A stretch of 64,000 nucleotides of DNA from RGIG7179 sp051893555 (GTDB lineage: Bacteria > Bacillota > Clostridia > Peptostreptococcales > Anaerovoracaceae). The stretch is from positions 1-64,000 of the forward strand of contig JBJFHL010000062.1 of the NCBI GenBank assembly GCA_051893555.1. The letters are read 5' to 3'. The stretch's first letter is position 1. Each line of letters opens with the position of its first letter. Positions 15,518-24,277 of the stretch are shown in pieces. The notes under the pieces were generated by a model. That model saw only the letters and a list, made by a program, of their open reading frames with translations, ran no database searches and was not told where the DNA came from. The position numbers were made by a program, and so were the translations under genes.

Positions 15518-16480
15518 ATGGTTGAGATTGTATTCAGCGAAAGCGCCTACGCTTGTCTGAAAGAAGCATATTCTTATGGCAGAGGACCTTATCCTGACGC
15601 AGCGCCGGCAATGGTGTATTATGGCCTCCACGGGGGAGAACAGATTTCGGAGGCGGAAAAAGCGAAGATCATACAGGAACATCACGAACAGGAGCGGAAA
15701 CGCTGGGAAGCTGCAGTTCCAATGGAAGGTAGCACCGGAGATGTGTATGATCTTGGATATAGCCTGAGTGCGGGGGACATCTCCGAAGAGGAGTTCGGCG
15801 AAAAGCGGATGGAAGAGGTGCTTCCGTTTTATGCGGACGCCCCGGAGAGAATCGATGGCAGAAGTGAGATCCTGAAGAAAATGAAACGATGGACGGAAGG
15901 TCTGGAGCAGGCACTGCAGCGAATCCGGGAAGGTGAACCGGTTCGGATCTGGTACAGCGACAACCCGGATGAAGCCTGCGGTATACTCTGGTTTCTTTGG
16001 AAAATCCATCGTCTCGGCATTTCCTGCAGAGAAATCACGGCGGTGAAGCTGCCGGGGTGGATTTATGAGGAATCGACGGACACCCTGAAACAGATGCAGG
16101 CCTGGGGAGAAGTGGAACCCGGACTGTGGGGAAAGCTAAAAGAAAACGGACACGTTCTGTCGCAGAGATTTTGCGAAGTGTGTGCGATGCGGTGGGAAGA
16201 ACTGCGAAGAGAAAATGCACCGCTGCGTGCCGTGATAAGCGGGCGTGTGGTCAGCGTGGAAGCGGATTTCTATGACCGCTTTCTGCTGGATGCCTTCGAA
16301 TCTACAGAGGAGGAAGTGCGGGAAGGCAGGCTGATTGGCAGAGTGTTGAATCGGCAGCTGGGAATCTGGGACGGATGGCTCCATCTGCGGATTGGGAAAT
16401 TCATCAATGACGGCAGGATTGAAGTTGTCAAAGAGTGCGAAGAGGATCGAATCTATGGGCGCATCCTTCGCAAAAGATAG
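15518..16480 (+). CDS. DUF1835/DUF3658-like protein
   Basis: A 320-residue cytosolic protein of unknown biochemical function that resembles the DUF1835/DUF3658 group found in many Firmicutes. Seen: an N-terminal MVEIVFSESAYACLKEA segment, a conserved-looking acidic region around YSLSAGDISEEEFG, and a core RIWYSDNPDEACGILWFLW that is typical of the family. No catalytic or membrane motif is evident. ATG 15518 is chosen because AAGGAGG lies at 15504-15510; the open frame extends upstream to 15443 through the terminator. Family call by eye, moderate certainty. Confidence 0.65.
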   Translation: MVEIVFSESAYACLKEAYSYGRGPYPDAAPAMVYYGLHGGEQISEAEKAKIIQEHHEQERKRWEAAVPMEGSTGDVYDLGYSLSAGDISEEEFGEKRMEEVLPFYADAPERIDGRSEILKKMKRWTEGLEQALQRIREGEPVRIWYSDNPDEACGILWFLWKIHRLGISCREITAVKLPGWIYEESTDTLKQMQAWGEVEPGLWGKLKENGHVLSQRFCEVCAMRWEELRRENAPLRAVISGRVVSVEADFYDRFLLDAFESTEEEVREGRLIGRVLNRQLGIWDGWLHLRIGKFINDGRIEVVKECEEDRIYGRILRKR

Positions 16481-16510
16481 ATCAGGAGAAAAAGGATAAA
16501 GGAGAGCAGA

Positions 16511-16786
16511 ATGAAGAAGATTTCTAGAAAAGCAGCACGGTTTGTTCTGGCGTGCCTGGGACTGTTCGTGATTTTAATCTGTATTGCCTGTGCGACACAG
16601 AATGCCATGTTCTTTGCGGCGGGAATGGTGATCGCCATCGTGGGCCTGCTGGTGCGGTCGCGGAAAATCCGCTGCCCGTACTGTGGTGAACTGAAGCGGA
16701 TCAAAATGATGGATCTGCTGAAATGGTCTGCACCGATTCAGGTGGAGTGTCCGATCTGCGGTAAGATCATTGAATACGATGAGTAA
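16511..16786 (+). CDS. Small membrane protein with zinc-ribbon motif
   Basis: A 91-residue protein with two hydrophobic segments (about 9-27 and 30-46) forming a membrane hairpin. A cytoplasmic C-terminal tail carries two CPxC knuckles (CPYC near residue 55 and CPIC near 82) that could bind one zinc ion as a rubredoxin/zinc-ribbon-type fold. AAGGAG ribosome site. It lies between the DUF1835-like gene and the glutamine-amidotransferase-like gene in the same direction. Function unknown; the zinc-ribbon suggests contact with protein or nucleic acid. Confidence 0.65.
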   Translation: MKKISRKAARFVLACLGLFVILICIACATQNAMFFAAGMVIAIVGLLVRSRKIRCPYCGELKRIKMMDLLKWSAPIQVECPICGKIIEYDE

Positions 16787-16804
16787 GACGAACTGAGGTG
16801 AAGT

Positions 16805-17527
16805 ATGTTAAACGGAAAACCCTTGATTTGTGTATCTTCCGATGTGAAAACGATGGAAAGTGATTCGCGGCGCAGGATCACGGAACTGCACCAGACTTAC
16901 TCCAATGCGGTGTATCATGCCGGAGGCATTCCCATGGCCACATGCGGGGTCTGCGCAGAGGAAATGGCAGAGCTCTGTGACGGTCTTTTGCTTACAGGCG
17001 GAGCGGACATGGATCCGGAACTCTACGGAGAAGAAAAGCTCAATGACAGCGTGAAGCCTTTGCCGGAACGGACGGCCTTCGAGAAACCGCTGTTTGAAGC
17101 GTTTCTGAAGCGGGGGAAACCCATTCTGGGCATCTGCCGCGGGAGCCAGCTGATCAATGTCTGCCTGGGCGGAACCCTGTATCAGGATCTGCTGGCGCAG
17201 AAGGGCTGGGTACATATGAACACGGAGATACGCCATGAGGTATATGCGGAGGAAGGCTCGGTGCTGTATCAATTGTTCGGTGAAAGGTTCCGCACCAATT
17301 CCACCCATCATCAGGCGGTGAAGGATCTGGCACCGGGGCTGCATGTTACGGCACGCTCTATCGAAGGAATCGTGGAAGCCTATGAGCATGATACGCTGCC
17401 GATTCTGGCCACCCAGTTCCATCCTGAGCGTCTGACCGGGAATATCTGGGATGACCGGACGCCGGATTTTCTGCCTTTCTTCGAATATTTCGTGGAGCTG
17501 GTAAAGAAGCATGCGGAAAGAAAATAG
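16805..17527 (+). CDS. Gamma-glutamyl-gamma-aminobutyrate hydrolase family (peptidase C26)
   Basis: A 240-residue class I glutamine amidotransferase-like hydrolase, of the PuuD type that cleaves gamma-glutamyl amide bonds. Seen: LLLTGGADMDPELYGE, the nucleophile elbow GICRGSQLINV with Cys near residue 112, and the His/Glu pair in QFHPERL near 205. All catalytic positions are present. It may act in polyamine (putrescine) breakdown or on other gamma-glutamyl compounds; no other Puu genes are nearby, so the substrate is open. GAGGTGAA ribosome site. Forms a tight run with the downstream HD protein and NhaC antiporter. Confidence 0.88.
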   Translation: MLNGKPLICVSSDVKTMESDSRRRITELHQTYSNAVYHAGGIPMATCGVCAEEMAELCDGLLLTGGADMDPELYGEEKLNDSVKPLPERTAFEKPLFEAFLKRGKPILGICRGSQLINVCLGGTLYQDLLAQKGWVHMNTEIRHEVYAEEGSVLYQLFGERFRTNSTHHQAVKDLAPGLHVTARSIEGIVEAYEHDTLPILATQFHPERLTGNIWDDRTPDFLPFFEYFVELVKKHAERK

Positions 17528-17545
17528 GAAGAAAGAAGTGCAGAG

Positions 17546-18160
17546 ATGAAAAAAGAAAAATCCATGTCGGATATTATTACATATACGGGAATCCAGATGA
17601 ATCCGCTGCGGCCAAAACCGGAGCAGATTGAGATTCGGGATATTGCCCATGCTCTGTCTCTGATCTGTAGGGGCGGGGGTCATGTGAAGCATTTCTACTC
17701 TGTGGCGCAGCACTGCCTGGCCTGTGCAGAGGAAGCCAGGATGCGGGGATATTCTGTCCGGGTGCAGCTGGGCAGCCTGCTCCATGACAGCAGTGAGGCG
17801 TATATCGCCGACGTGACCCGGCCGGTAAAGCAGCAGATGCCCCAGTATTATGAAATTGAAGGTCCGCTGCAGGCTGTGATCTGGGAAAAATTTATGACGG
17901 ATGCGGACGGACGTCCGATGCCGCCGGATGAAGAGGAAAAGAAGCAGATCTTCACCATCGATGATCAGATGATGTCCCTGGATCTGTACTGGTTGCTGGG
18001 CGACCGAACCGTGACGGTATCACCGGATATTCTGTCTGATCGTTCAGAAGCGTCGCGGGATTTCGTGCCGATGAAACAGGTGGAGCAGGCATTCCTGCAG
18101 CGCTTCACGGAGCTGAAAAGGCAGCTGGATGCTGAAATGCAGAAGGAGATAGTGCTGTAA
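17546..18160 (+). CDS. HD-domain phosphohydrolase, YfbR-like
   Basis: A 204-residue HD-superfamily hydrolase. Seen: IAHALSLICR, a metal-ligand His in HFYSVAQHC, the HD doublet LLHDSSEAYIADVTRPVK and a later Asp in TIDDQMMSLD. This arrangement resembles YfbR/YedJ-type 5'-nucleotidase and related phosphohydrolases; the substrate is inferred only. Start ATG 17546; a second in-frame ATG at 17564 is possible. It sits 18 bp after the C26 hydrolase gene, and its stop is 1 bp before the antiporter start. Confidence 0.8.
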   Translation: MKKEKSMSDIITYTGIQMNPLRPKPEQIEIRDIAHALSLICRGGGHVKHFYSVAQHCLACAEEARMRGYSVRVQLGSLLHDSSEAYIADVTRPVKQQMPQYYEIEGPLQAVIWEKFMTDADGRPMPPDEEEKKQIFTIDDQMMSLDLYWLLGDRTVTVSPDILSDRSEASRDFVPMKQVEQAFLQRFTELKRQLDAEMQKEIVL

Positions 18161-18161
18161 C

Positions 18162-19490
18162 ATGGATCTGATCATTGCATTTGCTTTGTTTCTTGCAGGC
18201 ATGATGCTTGCTCTTTTCACAGGATATTCTATGATTTTTCCGCTGCTGGCCGGGCTGGCAGCGTTTCTTTGCGTGGGGAAGCACCGGGGCTTTTCGCTGC
18301 GCACGCTGGCGGGATTTGGCACGGCGGGCATGAAGGATGCGTTGATTGTCATCAAGGTTATGTGCTTCATCGGCTTCCTGACGGCGGTATGGCGAATCTC
18401 CGGAACCATCACCATCTTCGTATATTACGGCATGAAGCTGATCACTCCGCAGCTGTTTCTGCTGATTACCTTTCTTCTCAGCTGTCTGCTGAGCTATGCG
18501 CTGGGGACCTCCTTTGGTGTGGCCGGGACGGTGGGCGTGATTTTCATGACCCTCGCCAGAAGCGGAGGGGTGGATCCGGTGGTCACTGCGGGTGTCATCA
18601 TGTCCGGTGTGTATTTCGGAGACCGGGGCTCTCCGGTATCTTCCAGTGCCAACATGGTGGCTGGAGTAACCGGAACAGACATTTTCGAAAACGTGAAGCG
18701 AATGATGAAAAGTGCCGCTCTGCCGCTGGTACTGGTACTGGTGATCTATGGTGTTTTTTCTTTTCAAAATCCGCTGGCTGCGGTGGATGAGGCATTTCTG
18801 TCGGAGTTTGTGCGGACCTTTACACTGTCAGCCTGGTCTTTTCTTCCTGCAGTGCTGATGCTGGTACTGCCCCTGCTGAAGGTTTCTGTGCTGACGGCCA
18901 TGGGGCTGAGCATTCTCAGCGGCGCAGCCATTGCCTGGGCAATCGGTGGATTTTCACTTCTGGATATTCTCAAAATCTGTCTGCTAGGCTATCATCCTGC
19001 ATCCTCGGGCCTGGTGGGTCTGCTGGAGGGCGGCGGGCTTTGGTCCATGGCGGAGATCATCGTCATTCTTCTGATTTCCTGTGCATATTCCGGCATATTC
19101 AAAGGCACTGCCATGCTGGAAAGCCTGCAGGAAAAACTGGCCGCTGCCTGCGTGCGGATCGGTCGGTTCCCTGTGATGATTCTCATGAGTCTGGGGGTTG
19201 CGTCGGTCTTCTGTAATCAGACCATTTCCACGCTGATGTGTTCGAATCTTCTGGAGAAGCCGTATCTGGACGGCGAAGGCAGCCGGGAGGAACTGGCGCT
19301 GGACATGGAAAACTCCGTAATTCTGCTGGCCTGCTTCATTCCGTGGACCATCGGCTGGACCGTACCGACATCCTTTTTCGGGGTGGGTGCAGAAGCCATG
19401 CCCTATGCGGTCTACATGTATCTGGTACCGCTGTGCTGGCTGCTGACAAAGAGACGGCTTTTTCCGCAAGGCAAAGGGGACGCCAACTGA
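18162..19490 (+). CDS. Na+/H+ antiporter, NhaC family
   Basis: A 442-residue integral membrane protein with about 10-12 hydrophobic helices. Family motifs are visible: LSYALGTSFGVAGTVGVIFM and the following GVIMSGVYFGDRGSPVSSSAN, both characteristic of the NhaC group. It probably exchanges external H+ for internal Na+; malate/lactate antiport variants exist in the family. The ribosome site AAGGAG lies inside the end of the preceding HD gene with a long (about 14 nt) spacer. The last codons overlap the first of two near-identical hairpins described separately. Confidence 0.85.
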   Translation: MDLIIAFALFLAGMMLALFTGYSMIFPLLAGLAAFLCVGKHRGFSLRTLAGFGTAGMKDALIVIKVMCFIGFLTAVWRISGTITIFVYYGMKLITPQLFLLITFLLSCLLSYALGTSFGVAGTVGVIFMTLARSGGVDPVVTAGVIMSGVYFGDRGSPVSSSANMVAGVTGTDIFENVKRMMKSAALPLVLVLVIYGVFSFQNPLAAVDEAFLSEFVRTFTLSAWSFLPAVLMLVLPLLKVSVLTAMGLSILSGAAIAWAIGGFSLLDILKICLLGYHPASSGLVGLLEGGGLWSMAEIIVILLISCAYSGIFKGTAMLESLQEKLAAACVRIGRFPVMILMSLGVASVFCNQTISTLMCSNLLEKPYLDGEGSREELALDMENSVILLACFIPWTIGWTVPTSFFGVGAEAMPYAVYMYLVPLCWLLTKRRLFPQGKGDAN

Positions 19491-19512
19491 GCACATTTTT
19501 GTCGATTGGCGT
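19476..19512. repeat. Hairpin copy 1 overlapping the 3' end of the antiporter gene
   Basis: GGGGACGCCAA (19476-19486) pairs in part with TTGGCGT (19506-19512), and the right arm reads CGATTGGCGT. The same left and right arms recur at 19698-19737 with the same arm spacing. The stop codon of the antiporter lies within the loop. Confidence 0.6.
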
Positions 19513-19775
19513 GTATAGATGATCTAGGTATCATGAAAAATAGAAATACTTTACTGCAATATATATACATTCTAGGTGTCGAAAAGTAATTATATGGATA
19601 TACACACAATATATTGCATAAATCAAACCGCAGAAAGCACGCAAAAATGTGTTTTTATGTAAAAAATACAGGGATGACGTCAAACATAGACCATCCAGGG
19701 GACGCCAAACGAATCTGAAAAGCTCGATTGGCGTCCCTTTTTGCTTGCAAAAATATAATTCTCATAAAATTCTTC
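19491..19775. other. Gene-free AT-rich spacer between antiporter and second BlaR1 operon
   Basis: No gene with a credible start and ribosome site was found. The interval contains the end of hairpin copy 1, an AT-rich stretch of about 180 bp with no obvious repeats, hairpin copy 2 acting as a terminator, and then the promoter/operator of the next operon. Confidence 0.6.
19698..19742 (+). terminator. Rho-independent terminator (hairpin copy 2)
   Basis: GGGACGCCAA (19699-19708) pairs perfectly over 10 bp with TTGGCGTCCC (19728-19737), followed by TTTTT. It probably ends the transcript from the antiporter operon. Its arms duplicate those at 19476-19512. Confidence 0.85.
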
Positions 19776-19839
19776 TTGACAAATTTGGTTGGTGATTATA
19801 GACTTGAATTACAAAAGGGGTTGGCGACTACCAACCAAA
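19776..19839 (+). promoter_or_regulatory. Promoter and palindromic operator of the second blaR1 operon
   Basis: TTGACA lies at 19776-19781; a -10 is less clear (TATAGA 19797-19802 or TAGACT 19799-19804). A perfect dyad GGTTGG (19819-19824) / CCAACC (19831-19836) lies downstream. A half-site copy GGTTGGTGATTA (19787-19798) resembles GGTTGGCGACTA (19819-19830). The outer arms TTTGGTTGGT (19784-19793) and ACCAACCAAA (19830-19839) are exact inverted repeats. This differs from the TACA-N2-TGTA site of the first system, so the two repressors probably recognise different operators. Confidence 0.65.
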
Positions 19840-19894
19840 GCAAAACACATGTACGTGGATATGTAAAAGGGAGAAACGGGAGGAAACAGATAGA

Positions 19895-21379
19895 ATGGGG
19901 AGATTTTTTCTTGACGTTGTGAACATGAGTATTGGTGCTTCCTGCGTGATACTGGTCGTTTTGCTTCTGCGGCTGGCGCTTCGGCGTGCACCGAAGAAGT
20001 TTTCGTATCTGCTGTGGAGCGTGGTAGGTCTGCGTTTGTGCTGTCCGGTTTCCTTTTCGTCCGTTTTCAGTCTGTTTCAATTCAGGCCGATACAGCATGT
20101 TTTTTCTCCAGGCAATGCCGGGACCAGTCCCGTGTTTCTGCCGGAAGTGAATGAGGTATTGAAAAGTGCGGCGGATGCAGGCTATGGAGCCATTGCGATT
20201 CGGCCGGAAACCGGGGAAGACTTTGTAATCTCTGTATCGCTGGTCTTCCAGGGCATCGCGGCGGTCTGGATTACGGGAATGCTTTTGCTGCTGCTTCTGG
20301 GAGCCGTGAACTATCTGCGGCTGAAAAAACGCCTGGCTGCGTCGGTTCGACGGGAAGAAAACGTATGGCAGTCGGACCAGGTGTGTTCCCCGTTTATCCT
20401 GGGGATTTTGAAGCCGAAGATTTTTATTCCCTTTGGACTGGAAGGGGAGAGCCTGTCTTATGTGCTTGCTCATGAGCGGGTACACATCCGGAGGGCAGAT
20501 CATCTGGTGAAACTGCTGGCGTTTCTTCTGGTGACGGTACACTGGTTTAACCCTCTGGTCTGGCTGGCATTTCACCTGATGACGAAAGATATGGAAATGA
20601 GCTGTGATGAGAAAGTCCTGGAGGAACTGGGGGTATGCGGGAAAAAGAATTACAGCATGTCGCTTTTGTCTTTTGCGGCCAACAGGAGATTTCCGGCACC
20701 GGGCCCGCTGGCCTTCGGTGAAACGGCGGTGAAAAGCAGGATTAAGAATGTGCTGAACTGGAGAAAACCGAAACGCTGGATTTCCGTCTGTGCAACTATG
20801 GCCTGTCTGGTGATGATGGCAGCCTGTGCTGCCAATCCGGTGGAACCTGCCGCTATCGAACCGAATCTGGCAGCGGATGAAGAGACACGGGATTATTTCG
20901 AATATGCTGCTTCTTTTACAGAAGAACTGATTGGCCGTTACAGAGGGGGAGACTGGGATGACCTGGCAGCTGACTTTGGGAGCGGGATACTGCTGATCAA
21001 AGAAGGGCAGAAAGGATATTATGATATTTCCGGACTTCACCTGGCTTCGGATTACCCGGAAGCCTGTGCAGGTGTTGCCATACGTCAGATGGAGGACGGA
21101 CCGGTCTGGCTGTCTGCCGTGCTTCTTCAGAGACTGGACTATGAGAAGGGCGGCGTAGAACTTCAGATTCAGATCGATGCAGACATTTCCAATCCGGGAC
21201 AGCCGGAAATGATAGACTGTACACTGACTGTACAGAAAGGCGTTGCTGCATCGCAGACGAAAATTCTGGAATACAGCTATAAGGATCTGAATCTTTCGGA
21301 AAATCTGCTGCAGGACGTAGTGATCTGCATTAACAATAGTGTTCCAAGACTGGCAGCCATGCAGGCAGAAGCAGAATAA
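19895..21379 (+). CDS. BlaR1-family M56 membrane metalloprotease/sensor
   Basis: A 494-residue antirepressor-type membrane protease. Seen: an N-terminal helix with LVVLLLRLALRRAPKKFSYLLW, a helix near 125-145, zinc motif HERVHIRRADH, then HWFNPLVWLAFH and MEMSCDEKVLEELG. A final membrane helix is near 300-315 (CATMACLVMMAAC). The external C-terminal region is about 180 residues and unrelated by eye to the sensor of the first BlaR1 protein in this window. No penicillin-binding motif is seen. Start has AGGAAACAG upstream. It is followed by its probable BlaI-type partner, giving the order protease then repressor, the reverse of the first locus. Confidence 0.87.
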   Translation: MGRFFLDVVNMSIGASCVILVVLLLRLALRRAPKKFSYLLWSVVGLRLCCPVSFSSVFSLFQFRPIQHVFSPGNAGTSPVFLPEVNEVLKSAADAGYGAIAIRPETGEDFVISVSLVFQGIAAVWITGMLLLLLLGAVNYLRLKKRLAASVRREENVWQSDQVCSPFILGILKPKIFIPFGLEGESLSYVLAHERVHIRRADHLVKLLAFLLVTVHWFNPLVWLAFHLMTKDMEMSCDEKVLEELGVCGKKNYSMSLLSFAANRRFPAPGPLAFGETAVKSRIKNVLNWRKPKRWISVCATMACLVMMAACAANPVEPAAIEPNLAADEETRDYFEYAASFTEELIGRYRGGDWDDLAADFGSGILLIKEGQKGYYDISGLHLASDYPEACAGVAIRQMEDGPVWLSAVLLQRLDYEKGGVELQIQIDADISNPGQPEMIDCTLTVQKGVAASQTKILEYSYKDLNLSENLLQDVVICINNSVPRLAAMQAEAE

Positions 21380-21394
21380 GGAGTGTGGATAAAT

Positions 21395-21754
21395 ATGGAA
21401 AATCTGAAGTTATGTGAAAGTGATTATCGCTTCATGACGGTGATCTGGGATAATGAGCCGGTGGCTTCCGGCCAGCTTGTGAAACTGTGCCGGCAGCAGC
21501 TGGGGTGGAAAAAAGCGACCACGTATACGACATTGAAGAAACTCAGCGAGAAGGGATTCGCGCAGAATGTGGATACCATCGTGACTTCACTGGTGCCGCG
21601 GGAAGCCGTGCAGGCCTATGCCAGCGAGCATTTCGTGGAGCACACCTTCCGGGGTTCGCTGCCCCAGTTTCTGGTTTCATTTCTGGGGGGAAAAACCATC
21701 TCTGAAGAAGAGGCAGAGGAACTGAAACGACTCATCGACCAGCACAGAGAGTAG
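21395..21754 (+). CDS. BlaI/MecI-family transcriptional repressor
   Basis: A 119-residue winged-helix repressor. DNA-binding features include the N-terminal YRFMTVIWDNEPVASGQLV and GWKKATTYTTLKKLSEKGF. The C-terminal helices (FVEHTFRGSLPQFLVSF, EEAEELKRLI) fit the BlaI dimerisation region. ATG 21395 is preferred over an in-frame GTG at 21383 because AAGGAG lies at about 21378-21383. It is probably the substrate of the M56 protease encoded just upstream and the binder of the dyad at 19819-19836 (inference). Sequence similarity to the first BlaI in the window is modest. Confidence 0.87.
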   Translation: MENLKLCESDYRFMTVIWDNEPVASGQLVKLCRQQLGWKKATTYTTLKKLSEKGFAQNVDTIVTSLVPREAVQAYASEHFVEHTFRGSLPQFLVSFLGGKTISEEEAEELKRLIDQHRE

Positions 21755-21767
21755 AGAGGAGAAGGGA

Positions 21768-22082
21768 ATGGATATGAGAAAAAAGAGAAAATTGATTTTG
21801 ATGGCTGCAGCAGGTTTTTTGTTTGTGGTGCTGCTTGCCTATGTGTTTCTGACGCCGATGGGCGCACTGCGGGCCGCGGTGTTTGTCAATCTGTATCCGT
21901 TCAATGCCGTGACCATGGATGCAAGGTTTCAGCGTACAGCGGACTGGGAGCCGGCAGGAACGGTCATTTATGAGATTACGTCCCATATTCCCCATGAACG
22001 TCCGACCGATTCCGATCTGGTCAACTGGATCGTATACCGGTACGGACCGTTCTATACTGCAGAATATTACGGGTGGGGCTGA
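21768..22082 (+). CDS. Small single-pass membrane or secreted protein
   Basis: A 104-residue protein with a basic N-terminus and a single hydrophobic segment (about 8-28, LILMAAAGFLFVVLLAYVF) followed by an extracytoplasmic domain of about 75 residues rich in Tyr and Trp. It is the last gene of the second blaR1-blaI operon, 13 bp after the repressor, with GAGGAG upstream. No family recognised. As the only non-regulatory gene in the operon, it is a candidate effector or immunity-type product of the system (inference). Confidence 0.6.
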   Translation: MDMRKKRKLILMAAAGFLFVVLLAYVFLTPMGALRAAVFVNLYPFNAVTMDARFQRTADWEPAGTVIYEITSHIPHERPTDSDLVNWIVYRYGPFYTAEYYGWG

Positions 22083-22095
22083 AGCATCGTGTGAG

Positions 22096-22131
22096 AAACC
22101 GCCGTGTACCGAAAGGGATGCACGGCGGTTT
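22096..22131. terminator. Bidirectional hairpin between convergent operons
   Basis: AAACCGCCGTG (22096-22106) pairs perfectly over 11 bp with CACGGCGGTTT (22121-22131). It lies between the convergent ends of the small membrane protein gene and the ABC permease gene. The T tract is short on both sides, so efficiency is uncertain. Confidence 0.7.
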
Positions 22132-22144
22132 CATCTGTCTGTTG

Positions 22145-24277
22145 TCAAATATTCAGCATCCGACACATCTGACGCAGGGTCAGCCGGTAAACCAGGTAAA
22201 TCACCATGGCTACCGCAAACACCACCATAAGGCAGACTACCATACCGGTGATTTCATTCACGGAAATCTGATTGTCATTGGCATACATGATAAGACCGTA
22301 AAGCAGGTACATTACCGAAGTACCCACTGCAGAAGGAACCACAAAAACTTTGGAGCACTGGCCTTTTACTTCCTTCAGAAGGAATGCCGGAGAAGCGCCC
22401 AGCCGCCGGAGATCATCGAACACATAGCGATTATTGATTGCTACGGTCAATGAACGGGTATGACAGATAATCAGGGACACGGCGAGGCAGATCAGGGCGA
22501 TAAAGATGAAGATCATCAGATAGACTGCCATGGTTTTCAGAAATTCGTGGCTGTCCAGGGTACGGCTTTGGGGCATATACATCCAGTACATGCGAAAGTC
22601 GCTGGAATCTCTGTTATCATATGAAAGACCGTCAAGTTTTGCAGACAGATATTCTTCATATATTTGCCCTGAAGCTTCAGCCTCTGCTTCTGCGACAAAA
22701 TCATAGTTATCATAGATCAGATATCGCATACTTTCCGGAGAGGCGTCGAAGGCATCCACGAAAGTATCAAAAAACTTTCTTGAAAAATCATAATTATTCT
22801 CGTGATTCTTTCCATCCGCATTGAAGAAAATCGTCTCTTCCATCCATTTCTCCGTAAGACCTTCTGTGATAAAATGATAGTCTTCGTCGTCGAGAATATA
22901 ATATCCTCTGTCACCCAGCATGGAATCGGCCACATAATCGCTGAAGGATATCGGAAGTTCCTGCCCGGTGACCATGTTGGTAATATAGTCCGCATCGTTT
23001 GGCAGCATGTAGGAGCCCTTCTGGTCCGGCGGATTGATTGCGGCATATTTTCCCCTTGGTATCTTTACGGAAGCTCCGCTGAGGGCGTTGTAAGCGCTTT
23101 CCGAGAGGAAACGCTGCATACCGTTCCTGCGAAAGTATTCATAGTGAAATTTTCCGTTTTCGTCTTCGATTTCCTGCTGACCGGATACCGCCAGAATTGC
23201 TGTTTCAGCCTGACGATACTCTTTCACACCCTTAAGACCTGAATTCTGCGCCATTATAGAAAGTGCTTCTTCATCCGGAACTGATGTTTTCATGGCCACC
23301 GGATAATGCATCCCGTAGTCAAAGGCCATTGCGTCATAGTTCAAGGAAGCGCTGGTTCCCAGCATAGGTGCATAAAAGGCAGCGAAAAGGCCACCAGCTA
23401 TGAGTACTGTGACTACCAGCATATTGTTTACCGTCTGGCGGCCCTGAAATTTCATCATGCTGCGGGAAATGAGGCCTTTGTATTTTTTTCTGCGGGAAAT
23501 ACCGAAGCCGTTTACCACCACATGGAGAAGAAACATGTACAGACCGATAAAAATCGGTGCGTAGGCCATATTGACCCAGGCAGGCGGGTAAGCGCTGAAA
23601 ACACGCATATAAATGCTGCCTGCGTAGTAGCCCAATACTGCACCGAAAAGTATGAGCAGAATTCCCACCGGGCCGAACCATTTCCTTACGCCACGAAGAG
23701 GCTCGTTTCGGTGCTGGGTATTCACCACATCGATTACATTGGTTTTTCTGAGGTAAATCAGAGCCAGAAGAAAGGTCGCCAGAATAGAAACGGCAGCGAA
23801 AACCATCGACACAAGATAGCATCGCAGGTCGAAGCGGAGAACCATTTCGGGACTGTCCACCAGGAGCAGACGAAAGAGCTGCCAGATCAGCCATGCGAAG
23901 GGCAGTCCCAGCGCTGTGCCTGCGAGGGACGAACCAAGACTGATCACGGATACTTCCTTTAAAAGCGATATGGAAAGGATACTGCGGGGAGCCCCAAGCA
24001 GCATCATCGTGCCGATTTCCTTGGACTTCATCCGGTAAAACAGGGAGGCAGCATAAATGGTAAATACGATACAGCCCACGCAGGCCAGGACAAAAATAGC
24101 CATAAGCTGTTTGCGGCTGTCTCCGCCTTCGGGCAGGATATTCATCACGGTCGGAGAAAACATCATGGAACTGTAGGCCGTGATCATCAGCAGAGCGATG
24201 AAATTGCAGAACAGGTAGAGCAGATAACTTTTTCGATTGTGGGTACGGAGCTTTGCAAATATTGCAGACAGTGTCAT
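22145..24277 (-). CDS. FtsX-type ABC transporter permease
   Basis: A 710-residue permease with about 10 transmembrane helices. The first FtsX domain is near residues 55-200 (FYRMKSKEIGTMMLLGAPR is characteristic). A large external region of about 200 residues lies between the eighth and following helices, and a final set of helices is near 600-700. The large external domain is typical of BceB/VraE-type exporters that remove or sense cell-wall-active peptides. It starts on the last bases of the ATPase gene (4-bp overlap), so the two form one transporter. It is divergent from a GHKL/LytTR two-component system that is its likely regulator. Substrate is inferred, not shown. Confidence 0.85.
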   Translation of the reverse strand: MTLSAIFAKLRTHNRKSYLLYLFCNFIALLMITAYSSMMFSPTVMNILPEGGDSRKQLMAIFVLACVGCIVFTIYAASLFYRMKSKEIGTMMLLGAPRSILSISLLKEVSVISLGSSLAGTALGLPFAWLIWQLFRLLLVDSPEMVLRFDLRCYLVSMVFAAVSILATFLLALIYLRKTNVIDVVNTQHRNEPLRGVRKWFGPVGILLILFGAVLGYYAGSIYMRVFSAYPPAWVNMAYAPIFIGLYMFLLHVVVNGFGISRRKKYKGLISRSMMKFQGRQTVNNMLVVTVLIAGGLFAAFYAPMLGTSASLNYDAMAFDYGMHYPVAMKTSVPDEEALSIMAQNSGLKGVKEYRQAETAILAVSGQQEIEDENGKFHYEYFRRNGMQRFLSESAYNALSGASVKIPRGKYAAINPPDQKGSYMLPNDADYITNMVTGQELPISFSDYVADSMLGDRGYYILDDEDYHFITEGLTEKWMEETIFFNADGKNHENNYDFSRKFFDTFVDAFDASPESMRYLIYDNYDFVAEAEAEASGQIYEEYLSAKLDGLSYDNRDSSDFRMYWMYMPQSRTLDSHEFLKTMAVYLMIFIFIALICLAVSLIICHTRSLTVAINNRYVFDDLRRLGASPAFLLKEVKGQCSKVFVVPSAVGTSVMYLLYGLIMYANDNQISVNEITGMVVCLMVVFAVAMVIYLVYRLTLRQMCRMLNI

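Noticed and set aside
21384..21392. Single exact DnaA-box 9-mer before the second blaI gene
   Set aside because: Only one copy, overlapping the ribosome site region; a lone 9-mer is expected by chance at this scale.
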